A stretch of DNA of 64,000 nucleotides from Pycnopodia helianthoides (taxonomy: Eukaryota; Echinodermata; Asteroidea; Forcipulatida; Asteriidae), in assembly GCA_032158295.1 (NCBI GenBank), contig CM063262.1, positions 7,659,394 through 7,723,393 on the forward strand, written 5' to 3'. Of this stretch, positions 48,990 through 60,796 are shown piece after piece (the first letter of the stretch is position 1; each line of letters opens with the position of its first letter). The notes under the pieces are model-generated. The model saw nothing but the letters and a program-made list of their open reading frames with translations. It ran no database searches and was not told the DNA's origin. Made by a program: the position numbers and the translations under genes.

Positions 48990-49435
48990 TTTATAATTTT
49001 TTAACTTGAAATTCCTGTTTGGACCGGAAGAAAGGTCAAATTGGGGTCACGTTTTTGAAAAATATTAATGTTTTAAAAGCTACAAGATGGCACAAAGGTT
49101 ATGACTCGATATGACAAATGGTTCAGGTATTGTGTTTTTGTACATGTGAACTTCCTGTTTAGACCAGAAGGAAAGGTCAAAGTGGGGTCATGTTTTTTAA
49201 TATGTCAAAGGTGTCATAAGGTACAAGACGGCACAAATATTATGTAGTTCCGACATGTGGTTCCAGAGATATGATTTTTTTATTTTTATTTTAGAGCTTG
49301 ATCCTGTTTGAACCGGAATGAAAGGTCAAAGTGCGGGTTTGCTTCTAAATCAAGTATATGTGCTGTAAGCTAAAAGACGGCACAAAGATTATAACACTAT
49401 GACATGCGGTTCAGAAGATATGAATTTTTTAACAA
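48990..49435. repeat. Right-arm copy of the ~140-bp tandem repeat
   Basis: Mirror of 12,395-12,860 with the same unit order reversed. Copies differ by scattered substitutions. Confidence 0.75.
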
Positions 49436-49577
49436 TAAACTTCGCTGTTCTAGTACCACTCGCAACCCACATGTCATTTATAAATGTACATGTAGAAGCT
49501 GGAGAGTGTCTGGGGATCAGACGTAAACTATTCTTTGTCATTTTGATGTTTGTTATCTTTGGGTATTTTGTATATCT

Positions 49578-49860
49578 ATTATCACAACAATGACCTGTAT
49601 GGTGACCTTCCGCGTATCTCAATAAAGATCAGGGAGAGGAGGATGGGTCTGGCAGGCCAATACACCATCTTGAGGGAGCAAAATCAGGGAACTGGCAGAA
49701 GGGGACAGCGGCGAGCCACATTCATCGACACTTAGCGGCGGGATGTTGGCCTCAGTGACACAGGGGGAGATGAGGACCCTAATGCTGGACAGGAAAGAGT
49801 GGATCGAGGGCTGCGACCAAGTCCCGAGTTGGTGTAGGATAGACTACGCCCTCGCATCGC
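49578..49860 (+). pseudogene. LINE protein C-terminal fragment
   Basis: The frame contains LYGDLPRISIKIRERRMGLAG, then RGQRRATFIDT, and in another frame MRTLMLDRKEW, the ordered C-terminal blocks of a common invertebrate non-LTR element. A frameshift near 49,735 separates them. It replaces ~180 bp found in the left arm (about 12,108-12,285) and is followed by a (GCATC)n run (49,859-49,884). Confidence 0.8.
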
Positions 49861-49964
49861 AGGTCGCATCGCATCGCATCGCATTTTATGTGGCAGCCAC
49901 AAGATTATGGTGGCCACCACGTAATTATGTGGAGGCCGCCAGATAACAAGTGGCGGCCCCCAGG

Positions 49965-50155
49965 TAAATAATAATAATAATAATAATGAGTTCTTATATA
50001 GCGCTCTGTCACACCAATTGGCGTCTCAAAGCGCTCAGTATTTTTTTCTGCAAGGTATGCGGAGCTACGCTTTGAAGTATGTGACCTGTTCCTTTACATA
50101 CATGTAGCACCATGTTTTACAAGGTGCATGGGCAATATGCTGCCAATCAAACCAG
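49965..50155 (-). mobile_element. 3' half of the same SINE in the right arm
   Basis: Reverse complement of left 11,847-12,026. Homology stops abruptly at 50,155, a few bases before the foldback element, so the head with the RNA polymerase III boxes is lost here. Confidence 0.8.
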
Positions 50156-50159
50156 GAAA

Positions 50160-52885
50160 ACATGAATATACCAATCAAAGCTTATAAATCATGGTTTGTA
50201 AACCATGAAAATTTAATCATCATAAAACATGGTTTATAAACCATGAAAAATTAAGCACCTTCAAAACATGGTTTGGGCCTATAAACCATGAAAATTCTAG
50301 CATCAGGGTTTAAAAATCATGGTTTATAAACCATGGTTTATAAACCATGAAAATTGAAGCGTCATAAAACGTGGTTTATAAACCATGAAAATTTAAGCAC
50401 CTTCAAAACATGGTTTATAAACCATGAAACTTCTAGCATCAAAAAACATGCTTTACAAATCATGGTTTTTAAACTATGAAAAGTGAAGCATCATAAAACA
50501 TGGTTTATAAACCATGAAAATTTGAGCACAAGAAAACATGGTTCATAAAGCATGGTTTATAAACCATGAAAAGTGAAGCAACATAAAACATGGTTTATAA
50601 ACCATGAAAATTTGAGCACCAGAAAACTTGGTCTAAAATCATGGTTTATAAACCATGAAAAGTGAAGCATCATAAAACATGGTTTATAAACCATGAAAAT
50701 TTGAGCACCAGAAAACATGGTTTATAAACCATGAAAAACTGTGTGTTCACAAATCATGGTTTATAGGTTTCATTAAACCTCCTTCCCATTCTGGTCGATC
50801 GCCACTACACTACAGGTAAGTGCAATAGCGCAATAACCGTCACGTCGGCCAATTCTACGGACGGAGAAAGTTGACTATTTTTACGCAAAAAAACATTTTT
50901 CCCCGTAAAAAACATGTATGCACGATGGTTCCAGTCAGTTTCAAACGTGTTTACAGATACACTCTGATTACATCCATTGTATTTGATGGTATTTTAAGCT
51001 TGAAACAGGCTGAAGTGAGCACCGAATTTGGGCCAAGCACCGAATTTCTCCTCAGCACCGAATTTCAAAATTTCTGCTAAAGACCGTCACTACATGTCAC
51101 CACTATCAGGGATGCAATAACAACACAAAGACGGTGTGTGCTAAATGCCTTACTTTAACTAAGGTTAGGGTTAGGCTAAGGCTAAGGTTTGGCCGACGTG
51201 AAGGTTATTGCGCTATTTGCACTTACCTGAAGTGTAATGGTGATCGAACAGAACTGGAAGGAGGTTGAATGAAACCTATGTTCAGTTTTTATGGTTTATA
51301 AACCATGATTTGTGAACACACAGTTTTTCATGGTTTATAAACCATGTTTTCTGGTGCTCAAATTTTCATGATTTTAAACCAGGTTTTATTATGCTTCAAT
51401 TTTCATGGTTTATAAACCACGTTTTCTGGTGCTCAAATTTTCATGGTTTATAAACCATGTTTTATGATGCTTCACTTTTCATGGTTTATGAACCATGATT
51501 TATGAACCACGTTTTCTGGTGCTCAAATTTTCATGGTTTATAAACCATGTTTTATGATGCTTCACTTTTCATGGTTTATAAACCATGATTTGTAAACCAT
51601 GTTTTCTGGTGCTTAAATTTTCATGGTTTATAAACCATGTTTTATGATGCTTCACTTTTCATGGTTTATGAACCATGATTTATGAACCACGTTTTCTGGT
51701 GCTCAAATTTTCATGGTTTATAAACCATGTTTTATGATGCTTCACTTTTCATGGTTTATAAACCATGATTTGTAAACCATGTTTTCTGGTGCTTAAATTT
51801 TCATGGTTTATAAACCATGTTTTATGATGCTTCACTTTTCATGGTTTATGAACCATGATTTATGAACCACGTTTTCTGGTGCTCAAATTTTCATGGTTTA
51901 TAAACCATGTTTTATGATGCTTCACTTTTCATGGTTTATGAACCATGATTTATGAACCATGTTTTCTGGTGCTTAAATTTTCATGGTTTATAAACCATGT
52001 TTTATGATGCTTCACTTTTCATGGTTTATGAACCATGATTTATGAACCACGTTTTCTGGTGCTCAAATTTTCATGGTTTATAAACCATGTTTTATGATGC
52101 TTCACTTTTCATGGTTTATGAACCATGATTTATGAATCACGTTTTCTGGTGCTCAAATTTTCATGGTTTATAAACCATGTTTTATGATGCTTCACTTTTC
52201 ATGGTTTATAAACCATGATTTGTAAACCATGTTTTCTGGTGCTTCAAATTTTCATGGTTTATAAACCATGTTTTATGATGCTTCACTTTTCATGGTTTAT
52301 GAACCATGATTTATGAACCAGTTTTCTGGTGCTCAAATTTTCATGGTTTATAAACCATGTTTTATGATGCTTCACTTTTCATGGTTTATGAACCATGATT
52401 TATGAACCACGTTTTCTGGTGCTCAAATTTTCATGGTTTATAAACCATGTTTTATGATGCTTCACTTTTCATGGTTTATAAACCATGATTTGTAAACCAT
52501 GTTTTCTGGTGCTTAAAATTTTCAGTTTGGTTTTCTATAACATGATTTTTAAACCATGATGCTAGAATGTTCATGGTTTATAAACCATGTTTTTAAAGTG
52601 CTTAAATTTTTATGGTTTATAAACCATGTTTTGAAGGTGCTTATTTGTTCATGGTTTATAAACCACGTTTTATGACACTTCAGTTTGCATGGTTTATACA
52701 CCTGGTTTATAAACCATGTTTTATGATGAGATCATTTTCATGATTTACAAACCATGATTTATAAGCTTTGATTGGTAAATTACAAAAAAATTGACAGCAA
52801 TTTCTATGGTTTACATCTAATTGTTTCAAACCATGGTAAAAACAGGTCAAAAAACACTAAACAATTAATTGACAAACGGCGCCCC
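50160..52885. mobile_element. Large foldback element made of a 90-bp satellite
   Basis: Two arms in opposite orientation (about 50,170-50,852 and 51,191-52,786) surround a ~340-bp centre. Both arms consist of repeats of the 18-bp palindrome CATGGTTTATAAACCATG with spacers such as TTTTCTGGTGCTCAAATTTT and GATGCTTCACTTTT. From about 51,390 to 52,520 the unit is a regular 90 bp, with two alternating versions giving a 180-bp higher-order period (phase seen at 51,481, 51,661 and 51,841). The outer 3' part (52,786-52,885) matches the shorter element at 3,345-4,105. It is absent from the left arm and encodes no protein. Subrepeat-built inverted arms are typical of foldback transposons. Confidence 0.82.
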
Positions 52886-53829
52886 ATAGTCTCTATCATA
52901 AGTAAAGTAACAAACATCATTACTTGACAGATTTCTTTTGCACAAATAATATAACGCGTTGCAGAAAACATGTGATGAATTAAACGTTATGTAAAAACAA
53001 GAAGGTAAGTCTTGAGTCAAAGGCCAATTCACAAGCAGAGATACATAGTTCTCGAACGCCACACATTTACGCGGATGGACAATAAACAAAAGCATCACTG
53101 GAAATTTGAAACACAACTTGCCCTTATTGTTGACTAGCTATCACAGTCATCATTATTAAAGTAGTCCTTATTAAGGTGTGTTTTAAAAATACGGCCTATA
53201 TTTTTCATGATTCAATGGAATAATTCAAACTTTGGTTATGAATTCACATGTTTCTTATTGTTGACATGTTTTTGATGGGAAAAATGTAAAAAATACATTC
53301 GCGACTTGCAAATATGCTTGGTTGATCATGAGGTTTTTTTCCTCTCTTCCTATTAAATGTTTCTGAACAGCCCCTACAACATGTACTGCACAAGCTAATG
53401 AGAAAAAAATACCCCTGCAGATATGAAAATTTAGTCTCATGATAATTATAATATTTCTTAATCTCTAAGCAGGTACTTGAGGTCTGTCAAAAGTGCTGGT
53501 GTTCGAGACTCCAAGTTTTCTAGTCCAGACTCGATGTTTGGCAAGTAGAAAATGTTACTCCGTCTCTAGGGGTTGTTTACATTGCATACAGTGACGTAAA
53601 ACAATGCTTTAATTTAAACGGTACATCCGAATACAGGACCTCCTCAAGTTCTACGAAGTAGATTACGTGAACAACTTGGGCCTAACAACGCTTTTTTAAC
53701 AATTGGACATTATCTGGTATGTAATTGTAAGGCAAACGTCCAGAAAATGTCAATATGTGTTTGTTTTTTAAATGTTGTTGGGTCCCAGTAATTCGGACTC
53801 GGTGTAACCATGGAGGCAAAACCTATATT

Positions 53830-54224
53830 TTAAAGGAACATTACAGAATTGGTTAGAAAAAAACTTGTAAAATATACTTTTGATCACAGATTTACACAAA
53901 ACTTACACGGTCTAATGATGATGATCGTAGAAAACATCCCTTAAAATATTTCCGTCTGAAATGTCATATTTGATGAGAAATGAATAAACTAATATTCCGA
54001 TTGGAGTTAATCGCTCAGTGACCGTTTTATTCATTGTTGAATCTATATGATTTTATGCAAATGTGTATTAAATCAGTTTTTCACTATTTTCTCGTGACCC
54101 AGATGGCCGATCGATCTCAAACTTCTACAGGTTTGTCAGTTTATGTATATGGTGGATTACATAAAGTGCTCACACTGCCAGCAACTGTTTTGTTAGCAAA
54201 AACTAATTCTGTAATTTTCCTTAA
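53830..54224. mobile_element. TTAA MITE, family A
   Basis: Ends TTAAAGGAACATTACAGAATT and the complement of AATTCTGTAATTTTCCTTAA. Shares its right TTAA with the next element. The left arm has a single TTAA at the same point (7,557-7,560). Confidence 0.8.
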
Positions 54225-54560
54225 AGGTAATGTACACTTTTGGTAACAGCTCAAAATCAGTGTCCACATTTTGTGTGATTAAACATGCATGAACAAACAA
54301 ACCTGTGAAAGTTTGAGCTCAATTGGTCATCGAGGTCACGAGAAAATAGTGAAAAGAGATCTTATGTGTTTTCTGTTTTTTCAAATTATCGCCCGCGATA
54401 ATTACTATTGTTTTACTCGTTTCTCAGAAACGATAGCATTTTAGGCAGAAATATTTTAAGGAACCCTTTCTACCATTACTTACTTTAAATCATGTAAGTT
54501 ATGTGTGAATCTGTGAACATTGTGTTTTTTGATCTTACCAATAGTGTACAGGGCCTTTAA
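54221..54560. mobile_element. TTAA MITE, family B, abutting family A
   Basis: Ends TTAAAGGTAATGTACACTTT and the complement of AGTGTACAGGGCCTTTAA. It is close kin to 26,830-27,170. It seems to have inserted into the terminal TTAA of the family A element, or the reverse. Confidence 0.82.
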
Positions 54561-54869
54561 ACTCCATGGTGTTACTTTACTGTTACCTACTCATCCTAGA
54601 AACGAACTATGATTATTCCTCCATGATGATCTTCGTTCCGTTATAGCTAGCCCTGGTAGGACGTCACGTTTATGCAACGGAGGAGTCCAACCTGGGCTAC
54701 GCTATATAGCTACTATAACATCATAGTTCTAAGAGTAGGTGTAACCTAGACTAATAAAATAATCCACTCCGTACTATTTATGGGGATAGGTCGGTGTACC
54801 ATGGGATTTTACATTGTGTAAAAAACAAAGAAAGCAACAACAAAAAACATCTGATTCAGGCCTACCTTT

Positions 54870-55080
54870 TTATGTTATTATGTGGCTTATCTTCTTCAGA
54901 CTTTGTCTCAGCTAGCTCCGCCCGCCCTCCGGGTTCCCTTTTAGCAGTTTATCGATGACCACGCAGTCTTGTAATTAATTGCAAAAAGGAAATGAAAATA
55001 AAAACCAATACAAGCATTTATGCAACATGGCGGCCTTTCCCGTGCAAAAAGCGAGCGAGCTACCTTTAAACGGGGAATCC
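54870..55080 (-). promoter_or_regulatory. Right-arm copy of the candidate promoter
   Basis: Mirror of 7,085-7,300. The YY1-like core (CAACATGGCGGCC in plus orientation, about 55,023) is intact. Small indels distinguish the copies, including a few bases before the donor-like site. Confidence 0.3.
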
Positions 55081-55679
55081 CCTTATTATATTGCGTATTT
55101 TTATTTGTCGAAGGTGGGGCGCCCATCCAACGCCTGTGCACTACACTAAATAGGCAAAAATTCATGTGCCAAACTAATTATCATAATTTGTAAACCCAGA
55201 GTTACTTTTGAATAATAACGTTTTTGGGGTCATGCAGTTAATATAATGTGTAAATATAACAATCTATCCGAACCTGGGGGCTCTTTGCTTCGACTTTTGA
55301 GGAGACTGGATAAATTTAGGCTTTAAAGTTGGTCCTACTTTGCTTGTGATGGGTTATAAGTGATTCACGAAAACTGGGAGCAAATCGGTTTGGGAAAAAG
55401 CACATTTTCGGGGGTGTTACTTTCCGTGGGGTGATTAGCAAAAATTACAAACGTCTGACCTGCCAAAAATTGAAAAGAAATCTGAAGTTTAGTTGTCCGA
55501 AATTATGTCTGGTTGGTTTTCAAGAGGCGGTGATAATTTAAAGTACTTTTTGAGTATTTTTGAATATTTAGCATTTAGCATTGTTTGATATGGGAGCTCA
55601 TTTAGTCGCTAATGAATAATGATGCTTCATAACCATAATTTGGCCACGCCCTCTAAAACAAGATATCCAAGACGTTACT

Positions 55680-56170
55680 ACAGCCAGTCGTCAAACCGCG
55701 ACGAATTCAAGAAGAAAAGCGCGCCCTCTTTCGGGTTATCACGAGTATGAGATAGTGACGCTTGGACTTCGCTCGGCCCCAGCGGCCTATCCAGGACAGG
55801 GGGTGTGTGCTGCAAAAAAATGTTTGAGGGCCGGGCCCCAATAAGTGTGCTAGCTTCAGCTCAGTTACGTCGGTCCTGAAGGGTCCTGAAGTGTGTAGGT
55901 ATCATATTATCCTTTCTCTATGGTATGGTATTGTCTGTGGACTCTGTGGTTACCCCTTCTGCCTTCTAGCTCCTCTTAACACGCATATTGTATTTGAATA
56001 CAGCAAAGAAATATAAGAAATGAAGTGTGAACGTATGTTGTTATTGAACTTTTTTATTGTTTTGAGACACGAGCTGCATGTTAATTTGTTTTCTTTGTTT
56101 TTGCTTGTTTGCTTTTTTATGAATTAAATACTAGGCAATTTTGGGTCATGTGTATGATCCTCCTGTGGGT
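55680..56170. other. Unique sequence upstream of the oxidoreductase gene
   Basis: Right of the inverted-repeat homology visible in this window. I see no open frame or element ends; it may include upstream regulatory sequence of the following gene. Confidence 0.4.
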
Positions 56171-56174
56171 CATG

Positions 56175-56225
56175 CCTACTCCTAGAATTATGAGGTTCCA
56201 TGAACCTCATAATTCTAGGAGTAGG
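56175..56225. repeat. Perfect hairpin, 24-bp arms, 3-nt loop
   Basis: 56,175-56,198 is the exact reverse complement of 56,202-56,225 with CAT between. It abuts the G-rich minisatellite. Confidence 0.95.
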
Positions 56226-56227
56226 TC

Positions 56228-56456
56228 ATGCCCTCCCAACTCGCCACTCCCCACTCCCACTCCCACTCCCCACTCCCCACTCCCCACTCCCCACTCCCCA
56301 CTCCCCACTCCCCACTCCCCACTCCCCACGATCCCCACTCCCCACTCCCCACGATCCCCACTCCCCACTCCCCACTCCCCACTCCCCACTCCCCACTCCC
56401 CACATCCCCACTCCCCACTCCCCACTCCCCACTCCCACTCCCCACTCCCCACACCC
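56228..56456. repeat. (CCCCACT)n minisatellite, G-rich on the minus strand
   Basis: About 225 bp of a 7-bp unit with occasional variants (CCCACGATC, CCCACATC). The minus strand carries many regularly spaced runs of four G, a classic quadruplex-forming arrangement. It lies ~170 bp upstream of the start codon of the oxidoreductase gene. Open frames across it are artefacts of the repeat. Confidence 0.92.
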
Positions 56457-56623
56457 CATTCCAATCCAAACAAAAGCAGGGGATATATGCAAAAGCTGCA
56501 GGTGGAACTTGCTATGTTCAAAACATAACTAAATCAAATGATCTAAACAGGGTCAACAACTCTTTTGCATTCAAGTATTTTTGTTCGATCATGTTCAATT
56601 ATCTAGAACTTTGGTAGATTGGC

Positions 56624-58532
56624 ATGGATACCCAGTGGTTTGAATACATCGTGGTTGGATGTGGAGGCATTGGGAGTGGAACACTGTTCTGGCTGTCTAA
56701 AAAAGTTGGTCCACGTGAGTGTCAAAATATAGTTCAATTTAATAGTGTACGGTGCCAATGGTACCAAAAAGGATTTACTTATATTTTCCTGTGTCTAAAA
56801 GAGAACATTTTCCAGTCCTGAACAGCCATTTGGAACAATTATTTCACAAGATGCAAAGTTTGTGGGAGGGGCAGGCATTTGGGGTCTTAATTACAAAATA
56901 CTAGTATGTGAAACCAGACATGCTCAGATGAAAAAAAGAGGTGTGTTCGTTTAATACAAGAAATTACAATTAGTAGGCTCCTAAGTGAATCCGTTATGTG
57001 GAGGAGTATAGTTGTTGAAGAAAACATTACTTTCATTTTAAGCTAACTATGGATGGTTTGGTGCTATTGCTGTTTGTGATGTGTTTTATAATCTTTTTGC
57101 AGATGTGCTTGGATTGGAACAATTTTCATTGGGACATGACCATGGAGGTTCTCAGGATCACTCCAGAGCAGTGTAAGAAAATTGTCCATAACTCATATAC
57201 CTTCAAAAACCTTTATATCCTCTTTGCCGAAATGAAGAATTCGGAAGGAGGGATACTCATATGCAACACTCAGCAGCGGTCTTATAAACTAACATTCAAG
57301 TTTGTGTGTTGGCGGTGGTCATGTCATCTCTCTCCGGGATGCCATCTGTTTGATCGGTCCTGCGTCGATGATCGATCATTACTTCATGGCTTTCCAACTT
57401 TTGATTGTGCTTCAGAAACACGACTGGAAAAACAATTTTTTTATATGAGCCATTAGAAAACATCTTTAACGGAGTTTCAAAAACATAACAAATTTTGAAT
57501 GGCTAAAAAGAAAAGTTGTTTTTTTACTAAAAGAAATCCCGAACTGAAGCGGTTTTAAGAACAAACCACAGCTTGTGATTGTAATCTTTGCATCATGTGA
57601 AGGGTTTATGTATGCACATTTTGTATATTTAGTAGTGACCCCGATTTGACCTCACTTCCAGTCCAAATCAAAAGTTCAAATCAATATGCTATAAGGCTAT
57701 GCTATAATGCTATATTTAAAAAAAAATCATGTTCACAAAATCTGTGCACCTATTTTTTTTTTTATTCTACAACACAATACATTTCTAGTTGTTCTTGATT
57801 TTTAAATAACATTTTATTAAATCAATTTCAAACTCTGTACACAGGCGCTATAACTACATTGGGAAGGAGTATGTGAGTTTATGTAAGGGAGCATTCGAAT
57901 GCTGGGCGGATCTGGAGAAAGAGTCTGGGCTACCTCTAATATACAAAACTGGAGATGTTTCATTTACTGAAAAGAACACTGATCAGGAAAGGTACTTGGC
58001 CAGGATGAAGGAGACAATGGACTCTTATGGAATCAGGTAAGGGAGGAATAGAAAATTTAACAGACGGTAACTTGAGGTTAGCCAAGTTATCCGGGGTTCA
58101 GCCTCGAGTTGCCACTTGTTTAATTCTGCATTTCTCCCTAAAAAGTGCCACCCTTGTAAATTGTTGGGGTTGCCATTATGGTGGACTTTTTCTTAACAGA
58201 TAGTTGATGTCTTTTTGGCTATAATCTTTGCAACTGGAAGTTTGAAATGTTCATGTATTTTTCCCCCTCTGTTTTTAAGAATTTGTTCATATAACATTTT
58301 GTATTTATTTTGGGGGGTCAGATGTGATAGCCTTGATGGAGAGCTTCTGAATGACAGGTTTCCACAGTTTACTAGAAACCCCAACTGTACAGCTTTATAT
58401 TTTCCTGATAATGGAGTGATCGATGCAGCTTTGGCTAATGCTGTTCATATTCAGCTGGCAAGAAAATATGGTGCAACGATCCGGGAAGGAGTGAGAGTTA
58501 CTGCAATCAGAAAGTCAGGAAATGTAATATTG
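56624..58532 (+). CDS. Sarcosine-oxidase-like FAD-dependent oxidoreductase, exons 1-4 (partial)
   Basis: Exons are 56,624-56,714, 57,103-57,172, 57,845-58,036 and 58,322-58,532; all have AG/GT borders and phases 1, 2, 2, 0, giving 188 continuous codons. The start ATG sits 8 codons before a Rossmann dinucleotide motif (YIVVGCGGIGSGT, residues 8-20) that binds FAD. Residues ~37-56 (LGLEQFSLGHDHGGSQDHSR) form the second FAD-contact block typical of the monomeric sarcosine oxidase / pipecolate oxidase family. Residues 57-120 include YNYIGKEYVSL and KTGDVSF, which also fit. Family members oxidise secondary or N-methyl amino acids to imines, making hydrogen peroxide, usually in peroxisomes in animals. 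The family length is ~390 residues, so about half is missing; later exons are presumably beyond the window or past the large intron after 58,532. The peroxisomal signal would be at the absent C-terminus. Confidence 0.85.
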
Positions 58533-58539
58533 GTAAGGT

Positions 58540-59900
58540 AATTTTGTTTTATAGTATAGCAATATATGTTTATTATTCATTCAACTGGGCACTAGCAGAA
58601 GTGTTCGGTCCACTGGCAACTCTGCTCCTCGTTTTTGCCAGATTTTTAGCGATCTATGTTTCTTAATTTAACTTCTTTTTTACTGGACATAGTTTAGTCA
58701 CTCAACCATCCAAACCTGTGTGGACACAAGTTATTGGAGTTTTTTTGTAATGTAACAAGATGACGACCCCTTAGTTGCAAGACAACTCAACTGAAAGTAG
58801 CTAGTCCTACAACAATAGTACAAGATACTGAACAGGCTGCAGGATCTATCATTGCTTAATTTCATTGATCTATCCTTTATTTTTACCCCATCTGATGATG
58901 GAAGATTCTAAGAAGTTATCATTGACTGACTGATGCATAGCCTATTGTTTTGCTTATGCCGTGTCACCCAAATTAGTCAAAGCGCAGCCTGCTGACCAGC
59001 TTGTCTATCATCATGACATTTGCCATAAACAAGAGTTAGTGTTCAACAAGATCAGGGACAAATTGTGTTACTTTCCCAATGCGCCGTATTTTTGACCGCG
59101 TGAGGGCCACGTATGCTCGTCCTGATTAGCATATCCACCACTTGGTCTACATGTCACGCATGCGCAAAAGGTCATACTAGCAAGAGCCGAAGTGTGCCGC
59201 GCGAAGCAGACGACGTTCGTGAACAAAATTCAAGAAAGCAGTGACCAAACAAACGCTGTTTTACCAAAAACTACACGGTTTAAACATAAAAAAAGCTGTA
59301 TTTGAATAGGCTAGTTTATACATTTTAATACAAAATCATCCATAATTGGAAAAAGCAACATACAATATTTGAAATCATACATTTTAAGGAAATATTGAAC
59401 CAAAATAATTTGTCAAAAAAATATTTAAAAATCATTATTTAATCCATTTTTTTAACTAGTTCTTTAGTTTTCTCAGAGAAACAAAATATTATGTAGCATT
59501 CATTATACAATGATATACAAAACTGTGGTGGTTTTGAGTGAATGGAAAAGGATTTACTACAAAACGATGTCCATTTACTAGATAGTACATTTTTAGTTTG
59601 AAACCTGTCAGGTCAAAAACTGCCTGTGCGAGTCTCTTCTTATCAGAAGCAATTTAGTTGCTAGCGAGGTCAAAACGCAAGACAAATTAAGCGGAAAACA
59701 CTTCATCATATGAATTATGCTACACTACAGATTAAGAAATTATCTGGATAAATTATGAGCTTAAAGTTGTGATAAAGAAAAACAACATTCAAGACAGCAA
59801 CAGAGGGCCTTCCTTTGCCGGGGGGGGGGGGGTTGAAACCCGGTAGATTTAAAACAATGCTGTATCGTTTTTAACCCACATAAAAACACATAATTTGTTC
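58540..59900. other. Intronic or intergenic sequence, no gene seen
   Basis: AT-rich, with no convincing exon that extends the oxidoreductase frame. A 13-bp G run lies at about 59,820. Confidence 0.5.
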
Positions 59901-59916
59901 AAATTAAGCTTTCTCT

Positions 59917-60796
59917 TTGACTAAAAACCACCGGAAAGCTTTAGAAAATCTTTGTTTGCTCTGTGGGAAGAAGAACCAAAGTCATCTTCAAGAAATCCGC
60001 GGTAAAATACCGAAAAAAGTGAGTGTATGTTCCTCAAAACAAAGATGTTTTTGGTGTAGATGTGACCAAAGAATGCAACGTACTTCATCCACAGTCCTTG
60101 TGCAATCTACATGTATGCTTCTACAACTTGTTCTTCTACAAAACCGAGCATCTTGCATATACATGTACATGGGCAAAACATCCAGATTCATCAGATATTG
60201 AATGTGAGGTCTGTAATCTATCAAGACAACAAGCTCAAAGGGGGTTGACCAAGCCTCTCAGGGGTGGGGCTGTCAAATCCAAGCAAGTAGCCCCCTGATC
60301 ATCATTTCTTGTCTATGGAAGATGAAAGTGATTCTTCAGAGATCAATATAGAAGGGTGTAAACTGGTCTGTCCCACCCACATTTGTCCCCTGTGTAGTAG
60401 CTTTCTTAAAAAACCCAGTGGAAACAAAATGTAATCATGTTTTTTTTTCTGCGATGCATCAAATATTTCTTCACTTGACTTGAGTAACCTTCAGCATTTC
60501 TTGTCCAGTTTGCAAGCAAGATGTCCCCTTCACAAATATCCAAAGGGCTGCTCACTATTTTCAAGAGGCTTTGCCTGTTTTGAATGTACAACATGTAAAG
60601 CCAAGGTCTCCCTTGATCAAACAAGATCCACACATGTACCAGTTCTCCAGGGTGCATGTACAAATTTAGGTTGTTTCAAAACCTGCCTAATGATCCCCTA
60701 ACACCTGGGACAGAACGACTGGGCACAATCATATTGAAGAGCAAGCTGGCTATTTCATCTGATGGCATCACAGTGCCTTTCAAGACAGGTGGACAG
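59917..60796 (+). pseudogene. RAG1 N-terminal-like zinc-binding region and RING finger, frameshifted
   Basis: Plus-strand frames show, in order: NLCLLCGKK (59,966), a frameshift near 60,020, then VFGVDVTKECNVLHPQSLC (about 60,047-60,105), WAKHPDSSDIECEVC (60,170-60,215) and a basic tail, the same order as the zinc-binding N-terminal region of RAG1 (CxxC, VFxIDV, HPxxxC, WxPH, CxxC). Further on, CPTHICPLCSSFLKKP (60,370-60,417), a +1 shift, and VETKCNHVF match a RING first half with the CPLC-to-CNH spacing of RAG1. A TPGTERLGTIILKSK block ends at a possible donor at 60,797. Such proteins are known from N-RAG-TP transposons of invertebrates. In-frame stops and shifts suggest decay. Confidence 0.62.

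Larger units (their letters stand above)
30457..55677 (-). repeat. Right arm of the giant inverted repeat
   Basis: Mirror copy of the left arm. It starts immediately after the N run at a point equivalent to left 28,672, so left 28,673-30,356 has no partner here. It ends at the equivalent of left position 1. Insertions specific to this arm include 33,201-35,345 (hAT), about 37,745-41,848, 49,586-49,885 (LINE fragment), about 50,156-53,340 (foldback element and flank) and 53,830-54,560 (two TTAA elements). Confidence 0.93.

Noticed and set aside
51290..52520. Regular 90-bp spacing suggesting a CRISPR-like array
   Set aside because: Spacers are also repeated, the unit is palindromic and the context is animal; it is a satellite in a foldback element.
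56109..56617. Several long overlapping frames on both strands rich in HSPLPTP or VGSGEWG
   Set aside because: All are translations of the 7-bp minisatellite.
58215..58541. 108-codon frame starting MAIIFATGSLK taken as a whole gene
   Set aside because: Only the part from 58,322 is coding; it is exon 4 of the oxidoreductase with intron read-in before it.
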